Below are positions 52,510 to 61,473 of a DNA stretch of 64,000 nt, in pieces (position 1 is the stretch's first letter; every line of letters starts with the position of its first letter). The stretch comes from Trichomonas tenax. Lineage: Eukaryota > Parabasalia > Trichomonadida > Trichomonadidae. Both the position numbers and the translations under genes were made by a program. The notes beneath the pieces were generated by a model. That model was not told the origin of the DNA. It worked only from the letters and a program-made list of their open reading frames with translations, and did no database searches. The DNA is taken from assembly GCA_023091735.1 (NCBI GenBank), contig JALKBU010000018.1, positions 62,001 to 126,000 of the forward strand. Reading direction: 5' to 3'.

Positions 52510-52544
52510 ATATTGGTCCAAAAATAAATTTTTATTTTTATTAA

Positions 52545-52607
52545 ATGGGATTAATAATTTTGCTATTTATTATAGTTGTATATTTCAAGAATAAATCAAG
52601 CGTGTAA
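52545..52607 (+). CDS. 20-residue single-helix membrane micro-ORF
   Basis: ATG GGA TTA... encodes MGLIILLFIIVVYFKNKSSV and stops at TAA 52605-52607. A clean hydrophobic helix is followed by a basic end, giving a type with the tail in the cytosol. The ATG is directly behind AAATTTTTATTTTTATTAA, the same block as other island genes, which is the main argument that it is expressed. It overlaps the 3' end of the next minus-strand gene by 12 bases. Confidence 0.4.
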   Translation: MGLIILLFIIVVYFKNKSSV

Positions 52608-52856
52608 CACCAAATTACATTCGTTAAGTTTCAATATGATATTATTTAAAATAGTTATAACTTTATTTTTCTTAGCACGTTTTAGTTCAGAAATATTTTC
52701 ATGAGCACATCCGGAAATTTTCAAAAGATTTTTATAAAAAGTATATAATTTATATTTAACATTTTCTTCATCATCAACTTTAAGATTTCCACCAATAAAA
52801 ATTTCATTAAATTGTTCCTGTGATAAGTTAAGAATCACTTGTTCTGTGTATTCCAT
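52596..52856 (-). CDS. Maverick-island hypothetical protein
   Basis: 86 residues, intact frame, mostly helical and charged (ELKRAKKNKVITILNNIILK). Acidic middle (GGNLKVDDEENVKY). No known domain. Rightmost island-type ORF; its ATG faces the spacer before the host coiled-coil gene. Confidence 0.5.
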   Translation of the reverse strand: MEYTEQVILNLSQEQFNEIFIGGNLKVDDEENVKYKLYTFYKNLLKISGCAHENISELKRAKKNKVITILNNIILKLNECNLVLHA

Positions 52857-53215
52857 TATTTATTAGAGAAAAAAAAATATAAATTTTTTCATAACATATA
52901 ACATATAAAAAATATTTTTTATTTTATAAATTTCTAGGAAACCATTAATAAATCCCTACCATAACAATTTTAATTATTAATTAAACAATATATTATAATA
53001 ACAAAATATAAAAATTTATTAGGATTTCGATATAAATTATAGGGAAATTGTTTATTTTATATATTAGGGAAATTATGATTATAGATATTCTCAGATTGCT
53101 GATTTATTATGGGTGTACAAAATTTTGGACTCCATAATAAATCACAATCTGTATACTACTAAATCTATAATCTTCTTTTGATACAAAATCAACTTTCCGT
53201 TTTATTTTTATTAAA
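52857..53215. other. A+T-rich spacer at the right edge of the island
   Basis: Very A+T-rich, with a short direct repeat ATAGGGAAATT/TTAGGGAAATT near 53040-53080. No terminal inverted repeat matching the left side is seen. The last 20 bases (TTTTATTTTTATTAAA) repeat the island promoter-like block in front of a host gene. Confidence 0.4.
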
Positions 53216-56215
53216 ATGAAAAATAGCGACGAAAATCTGGAGACAAAAGACTCCGGAGATGTTGCTTCTGATGTGGAACAGTTGAAACTGAAGAACGAGC
53301 AGTACATTCAGCAGATCCAAACGCTTCGAAATCAACTTAACGAATCATTAGAATTCGCACAACAGAACGAATTATTGATCAAACAAAACACAGAACTTAC
53401 TGCAAAACTTCGCAAAACCGAAGCTTCTGCTGATGATATGCAGAGAAGACTCGAAATTACAATGAAATCAAACGAAGAATTGCAAAATCAACTCGAAAAT
53501 CTAAAATTGCAGAAAGAAAACGAATTAAATCAGAAAGGAGCAACTGAAATGAACAAAATGAAGTTAAATTTCGCAGAACAAATACAAAAATTAAATCAAC
53601 AATTGGAACAGAATGAGAATTTACTCAAAAAATCAAATTCAGACATCGAAGCATTCAAAAGTAGCATCAATTCTGTCATATCTGCAGCTGGACAAGCTTT
53701 CCAAAGGACATTTGATAACATTGATGAGCTTTCTGATTTTCTTTTTCAGCAAAGCAGTGCCACAACAACTCAAATATCGCATATGGAGAATGAAACCACG
53801 GAAATTATCAATACATTTAAAAAACAATTGCTGAAAAAGCAAGAAAGACTGAAAGAAGAGAGATCTCTTCGCAAAGCTCTTGAATCGAAATACGCAGAGT
53901 TAAAAGAACAGTATTCTGTCGACAAACAGCAATTTGAGCAGAAAATTGCAAAATTAGAATTAGAAATATTGGACAATGTTAAAGAGACAGAAAGACTCAA
54001 ATCTGAGAACGAACACAAACTTAAGATGAAAGATGATGAAATACAGATACTAAAAGACAATATTGAAAATATCAAATCTCAAATTCCTTCAGAAGCAGAT
54101 ATTCGATCTAATTCCGAGAATTCATACAATCTCTGCAAACTTAAGCAAGAAAATGAAGAGCTTAATGCAAAAATTGATGCTTTGATGATAGAAGTCTCCG
54201 AACATGAAGGGACATCTTCATCAATACATAAACAAGCATTATCATTGACATCTCAGCTTAAATCTCTTGAAATAAGCTATGACAGCTTAAAGAAGAAGCA
54301 TCAAACTTTAATGAACGACTTACAAGAGAAAACAAAAGATCTTGATAAATTAAAAGTCGAAAAATCCGCACTTTCATTAGAAAAAAGTTCAGCAGAAGAA
54401 AGTCTCAAAGCTAATTCGATCAAATTAAAGAATTCAGAACTGCAAAATCAAAAATTACAGTCAATATTGGATGAAAATAACAACAAGCAGCAAAAATTGC
54501 TTTCGACAATCGAAACATTGCAAAACCAATCTCAGACACACCAAAACGAAATGAAACAAATGATTGCTGTTAGAGATCGTCTAATCACTGTTTTGAAGCA
54601 TTCTGGTGATATTCTAAAGAGCCTTGAAGCTAAAATAACACAGTTATCAGCACAAAACAAAGCTTTCAAAAAATCAATCAAAAATACAGAAAAGAGATTA
54701 GCTCAAGAACTCGAGAAATCTCAAGATGCGTTCGAAATACAACCAAATCTATTCTACGCCGAGGATTTCCCTCGTGAATTATGCACAAAGATTGCAGAGT
54801 TTGCAAATAACATTAAAATACCAGCATCTTCTAAGATAAAGAGTGCAATCTCTTTGATATCTAAATATTACAACGACATTATTCAAGGAAAAACAAATGA
54901 AATCAAGAATTTAGTTGAAACACAAGAGAAACGCGAGTCAACACTTGACAAATTCCTTTCCCAGATCGGATCGTTATTTGAAAATTCGTCTTTATCATGC
55001 GAATCAGTGATAAATGACCCTGTTTCTGCTTACGAAGTCACAACAAGAGCAAATAAATTATTTGTTGATCATATTGGCACAACTAATGCCAAAACCAGAG
55101 TTGAAGAGGATCTTCTTGTGATGCTAACAAAACTTGAAGTCAATAACGCATCTGAAGGCGAGAAAATGATTGGAGAATTATTCTCCAATATTAATGAGCT
55201 CAAGAATGAACTTAGTAATGAAAGGAATAAATTAAAGGACTTCAAGAAGGTATTCAAACAAGTTAATGCTGAATCGAATTCCATTGCATCCTCGCTCAGA
55301 AAAGATCTCGCTGACAGAGACAGGGAGATTCTATCCTTGAAGGAAGATGCTGCAAGAGCTCAAACAGACTTAAGAAAAGCAAATAACGAAATAACTCAGC
55401 TCAAAGAAGAAAACAACAACATGAAAGAGAACACAGAAAAGCTTAAAGGAGATTTCCAAAGAGTCAAAGCAAGTATGAAGTCTAAATACGATTCCCAAGT
55501 TGAAAACGTCACGAAACAAGTCCAACTTAAGCTCGATGCAAAAGATAATTCAATGAATGACATGAAATCAAAAATCAGAAACTTAGAAAAAGAATGCGCT
55601 GAGTTAAGGCGTACCGTACAAATGATGCGTGATGCCAGGAATGAACACGATAAACAACAGCAGTTTATTATTGATCAGTGCGATAATAATGTTAAAGAAG
55701 TTAAACTTCAATGCGAGCGTGAGAAAGAGATGATTAAAGCACAGTATGATAAATACATTACAGAAATCAAAGATAAAAACAATGATCTCGCGAAAGCGCA
55801 TAGTGAGGTTGTTCAAAATTTGCATGAAGCGGAAAATAAACTGGTTCAAGCCAATGCTAAGCTCACAGAAACATCAAAGCAATGCGATGCTTTGATGCAG
55901 AAGAATGAATCATATGCCGAGGAAATAGAAAGAATTAAAAGAGTGATGGAGATGAAAGAAAGATCGAATATTCTTACAACAGAAATGAAATTCGAAACAA
56001 TGCTTGAAGAACAGAGATCGACATTCTTTACTGAAAAGAGGAATCTTATAGGTTACGTTGTACAGCAATTCAGACAGTATTTCGATGCAAGAAGAGAACT
56101 CGATGATGATTGCCTTCGTGATGTTATCTCGCAGGCAAAACGTGACTTGGAAGCTTTGACGGCACAAGAGAATGCTGCAAAGAAAATCTTGAAGATGAAT
56201 TCTATTGTTTGTTAA
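53216..56215 (+). CDS. Large coiled-coil protein
   Basis: 999 residues, nearly all coiled coil from residue ~18 to ~960 with short breaks (for example near 510-560, FYAEDFPRELCTKIAEFANN, and ~600-660). Rich in Glu, Lys, Gln, Asn, Leu heptads. The break near 510-560 is a conserved-looking globular helix region. No ATPase or motor domain, so not an SMC or kinesin; a golgin, spindle or cytoskeletal tether is more likely. TTTTATTTTTATTAAA directly before the ATG resembles the promoter-like block of the neighbouring island. Confidence 0.82.
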   Translation: MKNSDENLETKDSGDVASDVEQLKLKNEQYIQQIQTLRNQLNESLEFAQQNELLIKQNTELTAKLRKTEASADDMQRRLEITMKSNEELQNQLENLKLQKENELNQKGATEMNKMKLNFAEQIQKLNQQLEQNENLLKKSNSDIEAFKSSINSVISAAGQAFQRTFDNIDELSDFLFQQSSATTTQISHMENETTEIINTFKKQLLKKQERLKEERSLRKALESKYAELKEQYSVDKQQFEQKIAKLELEILDNVKETERLKSENEHKLKMKDDEIQILKDNIENIKSQIPSEADIRSNSENSYNLCKLKQENEELNAKIDALMIEVSEHEGTSSSIHKQALSLTSQLKSLEISYDSLKKKHQTLMNDLQEKTKDLDKLKVEKSALSLEKSSAEESLKANSIKLKNSELQNQKLQSILDENNNKQQKLLSTIETLQNQSQTHQNEMKQMIAVRDRLITVLKHSGDILKSLEAKITQLSAQNKAFKKSIKNTEKRLAQELEKSQDAFEIQPNLFYAEDFPRELCTKIAEFANNIKIPASSKIKSAISLISKYYNDIIQGKTNEIKNLVETQEKRESTLDKFLSQIGSLFENSSLSCESVINDPVSAYEVTTRANKLFVDHIGTTNAKTRVEEDLLVMLTKLEVNNASEGEKMIGELFSNINELKNELSNERNKLKDFKKVFKQVNAESNSIASSLRKDLADRDREILSLKEDAARAQTDLRKANNEITQLKEENNNMKENTEKLKGDFQRVKASMKSKYDSQVENVTKQVQLKLDAKDNSMNDMKSKIRNLEKECAELRRTVQMMRDARNEHDKQQQFIIDQCDNNVKEVKLQCEREKEMIKAQYDKYITEIKDKNNDLAKAHSEVVQNLHEAENKLVQANAKLTETSKQCDALMQKNESYAEEIERIKRVMEMKERSNILTTEMKFETMLEEQRSTFFTEKRNLIGYVVQQFRQYFDARRELDDDCLRDVISQAKRDLEALTAQENAAKKILKMNSIVC

Positions 56216-56634
56216 TAAATCTATACTTTATGAACATGAATCAAAATTATTTTTCATTATTTCACCATATGTTCTGATTTTGGTGAAATTAGCAACAAAA
56301 ATCTATATATTCTCTTTCTAGTTCATACACAAAAGCAAAATGTGAGAAATTATGAAAATTTAATTTTGATTTTTTTTTTTTTGTATAGCATTGAGGATTA
56401 TCAAAATGCATAGAAATTGATTCACTTTTGCAAATATATTTAAGGCGAAAATCGTTGATTTTATTCAATAAATTTACAATTCATGATAAAATCATTATAT
56501 TTTTAATAATTTTTACGATGAAAATGTTTCAAAATCAAAGGAATTTATATAGAAGAAAGATTGAATGCCAGGTTAAATATTGACACGTAAACTCTGATTT
56601 GACATTTATCGTTTGGAATTCTGTCAAAATCAAA
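56216..56634. other. A+T-rich spacer
   Basis: 5' flank of the SCY1-like gene with GACACGTAAA at 56582-56591, about 44 bases before the ATG. Contains a T-run at 56371-56382. No other feature. Confidence 0.45.
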
Positions 56635-59181
56635 ATGTGGTTTTTTAAGAAGAAACAGACACCATATGTCATTAAGTCGAAAGTGAAAGACATCGGTGGT
56701 CCACTGAAAATCGTTTTGCACGACGGAATTCGCACCGCTGACAATTATGAAGTTTCAATTTTCGAATTAACCAATGATTCGTCACCGATCTGCAACGATC
56801 TCAGAGCGAACTTACTGAAGCAATGGAAAATCCTCAGGCATCCATCAGTAGTTCCTTACATCGATACATACGAAGATAACAATATAACTTACATTGTAAC
56901 AGAGAAAACGGTCCCTTTTTCGGAGTCAGAGCTTTCCGACAATGAGAAGCAATGGGCTGTTCGCTCAATAACAGAGTTTATCGCTTTCATGTCATCGAAT
57001 GCAAATTCAATCTACGGAAATATCTGCAATTCTTCGCTATTTATGACGCCAGGACACGAAATTTGTATTGGTGGTCTCGAATGGGTCAGTACGATGAACA
57101 GCGGACCAATTTTCACATTCGAGAGAGAATGGAAACAAATTTCACAAGTCAAAAAAAACATTTCCGATTTTCCAATATACGCATCAGACGTTTTTATGCT
57201 CTCTGAATACATTAAGAACTGGTCAGAGGCGCTCGCACGTCCAATTGTTCAAGTTGGAAAGAATTGGACAAAATTCTCGAAAGACATGCCAGATCCAAGC
57301 TTTTTACTCAACCTCGACATCTGGAATGCCGATAAATTCTCTCAAATGCTTACTTTCTTAAAAGAATTACCATTAAAAGATAATCTTGAGCGTGAAGTCT
57401 TCTTTAAAGATCTCGTTGATTATTCGGACATCTTCTCACCACAGATGCAGACTGAAACGATTATTCCAGAACTTCTCAAAGCTCTTTCTTTCTCTCCAAC
57501 GCCATCGATATTGCAGCCAATTTTTGTGCTTTCGAAATCGATGGATAGAGAAGATTTCGTAGCCAAAGTTATACCAAAGGTTTTGGAGCTTTTCGCTATT
57601 AAGAATCCAGCACTTAGAGCAGAGCTTCTTTCGCAGATGCCGAGAATCGTTCCTGAAGTCGATAATTCAGTTGCAAATGATATCATTTTCAAGGAAATAT
57701 TCCCAGGAATGAACGATCCTAATATCAGACAGCAGACAATCATCGCGATGGTTCCTCTTGCCGGAAAACTCACATCCGACAACATAGCGGCCTTAATGAG
57801 GCAATTAAACAGACTTCAAGAGTGCAATGATCCACAGGCACGAACAAACGCCGTTATTTGCCTTGCAAAGATTGCTGAGCACATTGATAAGCCAAAGTTC
57901 TTAGCTACAGCATTTGCAAAGTCAGCACGTGATGGATTCGCGCCTGCAAGGAAGGCATCAGTTGCTGCAATGAAGAGCATGTTGGCAAGATTCGATTCCG
58001 AGAACATTTGCCAGATTTTGATTCCATCTCTGGGTCCTCTTTTAGCTGATGCTGATTTGGAAGTTCGAATTCCAGCTCTCAAGCTCATGGAGATCATCTT
58101 GAATGGACTCATGACACCAGTCAAGGACAAAATTCAGGAATCAGAGCAGCCACAGATTCAGCAAAAACCAGCATCAGTTAAAGAAAAACCATCTGCGAAG
58201 CTTCAAATGTTCGAAAAAGGAGGCTGGAACGATCCAGATAAATCTTTGCCAGGCAATAACACAAGGACTACTGTCAAGCCAAAGGCCCCAATTGTTAAGA
58301 AGCCTAAGCCACAGATAGAAGATGATGAAGCTGGATGGGATGACTTAGAAGATGATAATGGTGTTGAGAATGTCAAAACACAGCCAAAGCCAGCTGTTGC
58401 AAAAGTTGCCCAAAAGCCACGCATTACAAAGCCCAAGGTTGAAGTTGATGATGACGAGGAAGGATGGGGTGACTTGGATGACGATGCCATTGTTCCGAAG
58501 CCAGAAGAAAAACCAAAACTTGAAGCAAAACCAAAGCCCAAACCAAAGGTTTTGTCCAAACCAGTTGCAAAACCTGTCGGGAAAATTCAACCAAAGGTAG
58601 AACCGAAGGTTGACGAAGATGAAGATGAAGATGGTTGGGGTGACTTAGATAATGTTGATGAGTGGAAAAATGCCAAAGCACCACAAAAGCCGGCTGCTCA
58701 AAATCCTTCGAAACCAGCAGCTAAACCTGCACCACGTAAACCAGAAATTGTCAAAGAGGAAGATGACGAGGATGGTTGGGGAGAGTTAGAAAACACCCCG
58801 ACACCAGAGAAGCAGCCGGAGCAGCCAAAGGTTGTTGCAAAACCAAAGCCACAGCCAAAGGTTCTCTCAAAAAAGGCCGATAACGAAGAAGGCGATGACT
58901 GGGGCAACTTATATGATCAGAACACTAAGAGAGCTGTTAAACCAGTCAAGAGAGCTTCGTCTAAGCCAGTTGAGAAACTGCAGGTTCAGGTCGACGATGA
59001 TGACGAAGAGTGGGCTGATTCGGACGATGATAAAACAAAACAGCAAGAACAGACAAAACTGGCACCAAAAGTTGTTGCAAAACCTGCTGCTAAGCCTGTC
59101 CAGAAAACATCTGCTAAGCCTGTAGCATCGAGAGTCTCAAAGGTCGAAGAAATCGAAGATGATGAAGATCTCTGGAATTAA
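56635..59181 (+). CDS. SCY1-like (SCYL1-type) pseudokinase
   Basis: 848 residues from the ATG at 56635; the open frame starts at a TTG at 56599, but MWFFKKK matches the MWFF start of SCYL1. Residues ~10-220 are a kinase-like domain without HRD or DFG (HPSVVPYIDTYEDNNITYIV is the alpha-C/beta-4 region). Residues ~250-500 are HEAT repeats (e.g. IAALMRQLNRLQECNDPQAR, FAPARKASVAAMKSMLARF). The C-terminal ~330 residues are basic/proline linkers with six to seven acidic-tryptophan motifs such as EGWGDLDDD, EDGWGDLDN and a final DEDLWN. SCYL1 binds COPI coats and supports retrograde Golgi-ER traffic; acidic-tryptophan motifs elsewhere bind delta-COP, so COPI binding is likely. Confidence 0.87.
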   Translation: MWFFKKKQTPYVIKSKVKDIGGPLKIVLHDGIRTADNYEVSIFELTNDSSPICNDLRANLLKQWKILRHPSVVPYIDTYEDNNITYIVTEKTVPFSESELSDNEKQWAVRSITEFIAFMSSNANSIYGNICNSSLFMTPGHEICIGGLEWVSTMNSGPIFTFEREWKQISQVKKNISDFPIYASDVFMLSEYIKNWSEALARPIVQVGKNWTKFSKDMPDPSFLLNLDIWNADKFSQMLTFLKELPLKDNLEREVFFKDLVDYSDIFSPQMQTETIIPELLKALSFSPTPSILQPIFVLSKSMDREDFVAKVIPKVLELFAIKNPALRAELLSQMPRIVPEVDNSVANDIIFKEIFPGMNDPNIRQQTIIAMVPLAGKLTSDNIAALMRQLNRLQECNDPQARTNAVICLAKIAEHIDKPKFLATAFAKSARDGFAPARKASVAAMKSMLARFDSENICQILIPSLGPLLADADLEVRIPALKLMEIILNGLMTPVKDKIQESEQPQIQQKPASVKEKPSAKLQMFEKGGWNDPDKSLPGNNTRTTVKPKAPIVKKPKPQIEDDEAGWDDLEDDNGVENVKTQPKPAVAKVAQKPRITKPKVEVDDDEEGWGDLDDDAIVPKPEEKPKLEAKPKPKPKVLSKPVAKPVGKIQPKVEPKVDEDEDEDGWGDLDNVDEWKNAKAPQKPAAQNPSKPAAKPAPRKPEIVKEEDDEDGWGELENTPTPEKQPEQPKVVAKPKPQPKVLSKKADNEEGDDWGNLYDQNTKRAVKPVKRASSKPVEKLQVQVDDDDEEWADSDDDKTKQQEQTKLAPKVVAKPAAKPVQKTSAKPVASRVSKVEEIEDDEDLWN

Positions 59182-59465
59182 CCGGAGCCCTCTTGTTTTG
59201 TATAAATTAAAATCTTATGTTTCAAATATTTTGCGCTTTTTGAAATTAAGAATTTAAATTAACTGCATTAAACACAGTCGTACCTTAATATATTTCGTTT
59301 CCATATGTTTGTTATTGCATGAATTTCATGATGTTTGATTTGAAAATTTCAAATGATATAGTGAATAGAGCCACGATTGGGATGTGGTTAAAGTTGGTGC
59401 CAGGTATTGATTATTTGATGAATATAATGAAATGATTGCCTTTATGTTCAGTCTGTCATTTCACA

Positions 59466-60695
59466 ATGTTTTTTGAACGCAAGAAAAAGTTTCTCTTTTT
59501 ATCGAAAAAACAATGGATGATGATAGGCATTCTATATATTATTTCTTTTTTATTGAGATGCTTTGGACTTTCTCATCCTGATATTGTCACTTGGGATGAA
59601 ATGCACTTCGGATATTTCACTAACTCATATTTAAAACACGAAAATTTCTTCGATATTCATCCACCATTGGCAAAGTTGATATTTTATACCACATCAAAAT
59701 TCATTGGTTATGATGGAAGCTTCAATTTCAGTGATTATGAATCAAAATATAATTCATCATTTTATATTACATTAAGAAGAGTTCCAATGCTTGCATCAAC
59801 ATTTGTATCGCCAATTTTAACTGCTTCTTTGATGGTTATGCGAGTTTCAAATGAAGCTTCAATTTTATGCGGAATTATTTCGACTTTAGACCTATTAACA
59901 ATAACGCAGTCTCGATTTATCCTAACAGACTCATTTCTATACTTATTTTCTGCCTTAACGATTTTCATGTCCTGTTTGTTGAAAAGGAAACAAAAATGGA
60001 GTTATATTATCTTGGAAGCATTCTTTGCTGGTTGCGCACTTTCAGTCAAGTTTACAGCCGGGGGATTATTGTTTTATATTGCATTTCTTCATATAATTTT
60101 GTTGAAGCATCAAAAGAAATTTATTTTTCATCTATTTTTGCGTGGCTCAGTAATATTCATTGTGGTGATTTCAGTTCTTTTTACAACAATATACATTCAC
60201 TTTAAATTGCAACCAAATTCAAATAATAATCAAATATTTGTTCTTAGAGCAATTCGTTATATATATGAAATTACCAAAGCCAATGGTGATGTTACGGATG
60301 ATCATCCGAGCAATTCTCGATGGTATCAATGGCCACTTTCGATATCTTCTCCAATTTTGATTTGGGCAGCTCATAAGAAGCAAATAATGATGCTAATTAA
60401 TCCTGTTGCTTCTTTGTTCTCTCTTTTCGGTTTATTTATTGGAATATATAAATTTCAGCCCGAAGTCATTGGATACGTATTCAGTTACATTCCATTTGTG
60501 TTTATTAAGAGAGACACATTCCTGTATCACTATGAGATACCTCTTATGTTTGGAATATTCATGGGTTGCAAATATCTCGATAATTTAGAAGGGTTTGACC
60601 GCAAATTAGCAGTGTACTTCATAAGTGGAATGGCTGCAGCTGTATTCCTTTTCTTCATTCCAAATATATATGGTTTATATAATTTTCTTTTGTAA
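59466..60695 (+). CDS. Protein O-mannosyltransferase, short form (PMT/POMT family)
   Basis: 409 residues from the ATG at 59466 (the frame is open to 59436 without an ATG). At least eight membrane segments. The luminal loop after the first segment has WDEMHFGYFTNSYLK and FFDIHPPLAKL, the D-E and H-P-P-L signatures of GT39 enzymes that transfer mannose from Dol-P-Man to Ser/Thr in the ER. WYQWPLS (around residue 290) is another family mark. The MIR domains found in fungal and animal PMTs are absent and the protein is about half their length, which is usual for a minimal protist version. Catalytic acid residues are kept, so it should be active. Confidence 0.87.
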   Translation: MFFERKKKFLFLSKKQWMMIGILYIISFLLRCFGLSHPDIVTWDEMHFGYFTNSYLKHENFFDIHPPLAKLIFYTTSKFIGYDGSFNFSDYESKYNSSFYITLRRVPMLASTFVSPILTASLMVMRVSNEASILCGIISTLDLLTITQSRFILTDSFLYLFSALTIFMSCLLKRKQKWSYIILEAFFAGCALSVKFTAGGLLFYIAFLHIILLKHQKKFIFHLFLRGSVIFIVVISVLFTTIYIHFKLQPNSNNNQIFVLRAIRYIYEITKANGDVTDDHPSNSRWYQWPLSISSPILIWAAHKKQIMMLINPVASLFSLFGLFIGIYKFQPEVIGYVFSYIPFVFIKRDTFLYHYEIPLMFGIFMGCKYLDNLEGFDRKLAVYFISGMAAAVFLFFIPNIYGLYNFLL

Positions 60696-60921
60696 TTTTA
60701 TTAATTAATAAAGTGATCATGCAATATTTGCATTTGATTATTTAATCTTTTAATACCAAGCCAAGAAAATCGATTAATCAAAAATATATTTTCAAATTCC
60801 AATAAATTGCATTTGGAACTTAAATATGTTGTTTTTGGATATAAATGAATATATTATTGCAGTGTTAATGTGATTTTATATTAATATTTTTTTTTATAAA
60901 ATATTGATTGTACACATTACA

Positions 60922-61473
60922 TTAAAAGATTTTAGCGTTATACAGTAAGTGGCCTGCGTATATTTCAAGATTAACAACACCAGTAGCTGGATTAACGGCC
61001 TCTTCTACGGCTGGATCGAGTTCATCTGGATCAAGCTTTTCACCATTCGAAGAAAGGATTGTTCTAAAATCTCCTTCTGTTAAATGTCCTTTATGTTCAA
61101 GATCTAATGACTTCAATGCGAGCAAAAGCTTTTCTTCAGACGGTGGTGCCAACTCAGAGTTTGGATTAAGCATTGCATCGATGACAAGAGGGACCAAAAC
61201 TGATTCTAACTTTGGGCAATTGAAGAATGTGTTAGTTTCGTCCTCACGGCATTGAGCAGCGAGCTCTTTCAGCTTTGCGTTTGTTGGGTAAAGTCCAAGA
61301 GAACGAACAAAGTCGTTGAAATCTTCTTCTTTGATTGATTCTGTTTCATCTGGGTCGTAGATCGCGTAAAGTGTCTTAAACATTTCCTTAACTTCACCCT
61401 CCTTCTGCTTGAAGTAAATAGCATCCTCTTCTTTGTTGCCTTTTCCTTTGCCCTTTCCCTTTCTTTTAGGCAT
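60922..61473 (-). CDS. EF-hand axonemal protein, DRC8/EFCAB2-like
   Basis: 183 residues. A lysine/glycine-rich N-terminus (MPKRKGKGKGKGNKEED) is followed by two EF-hand pairs of which D40-E51 and D124-D135 are the loop positions, both poor in calcium ligands. The pattern FVRSLGLYPTNAKLKEL and ALKSLDLEHKGHLTEGDF, ending with a VEEAVNPATGVVNLEIYAGHL block, is that of DRC8 (EFCAB2, FAP200), a subunit of the nexin-dynein regulatory complex of motile cilia. This fits a flagellated cell. GTCACGTAAA lies 36 bases upstream and AAAAAGTGAC ends 17 bases before the ATG. Confidence 0.8.
   Translation of the reverse strand: MPKRKGKGKGKGNKEEDAIYFKQKEGEVKEMFKTLYAIYDPDETESIKEEDFNDFVRSLGLYPTNAKLKELAAQCREDETNTFFNCPKLESVLVPLVIDAMLNPNSELAPPSEEKLLLALKSLDLEHKGHLTEGDFRTILSSNGEKLDPDELDPAVEEAVNPATGVVNLEIYAGHLLYNAKIF

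Larger units (their letters stand above)
46439..52856. mobile_element. Decayed Maverick/Polinton (virus-like) island
   Basis: A 6.4-kb block of small genes on both strands unlike the host genes around it: higher A+T, short ORFs, Asn/Ile/Lys-rich proteins, several with internal stops or frameshifts. It contains a capsid-like gene, a probable minor capsid gene, tail-fibre-like proteins and a small amphipathic protein, the morphogenetic half of a Maverick/Polinton. These elements are large virus-like DNA transposons, abundant in trichomonad genomes. No protein-primed DNA polymerase B, retroviral-type integrase, packaging ATPase or cysteine protease is seen, and no long terminal inverted repeats were found, so this is a truncated, dead copy. 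Limits are set by the outermost island-type ORFs. Confidence 0.72.

Noticed and set aside
46439..52856. Alternative genetic code (stop codons read as amino acids) to explain the internal stops
   Set aside because: Host genes in the window end with ordinary stops and contain none inside; the island also has frameshifts, so decay explains it better.
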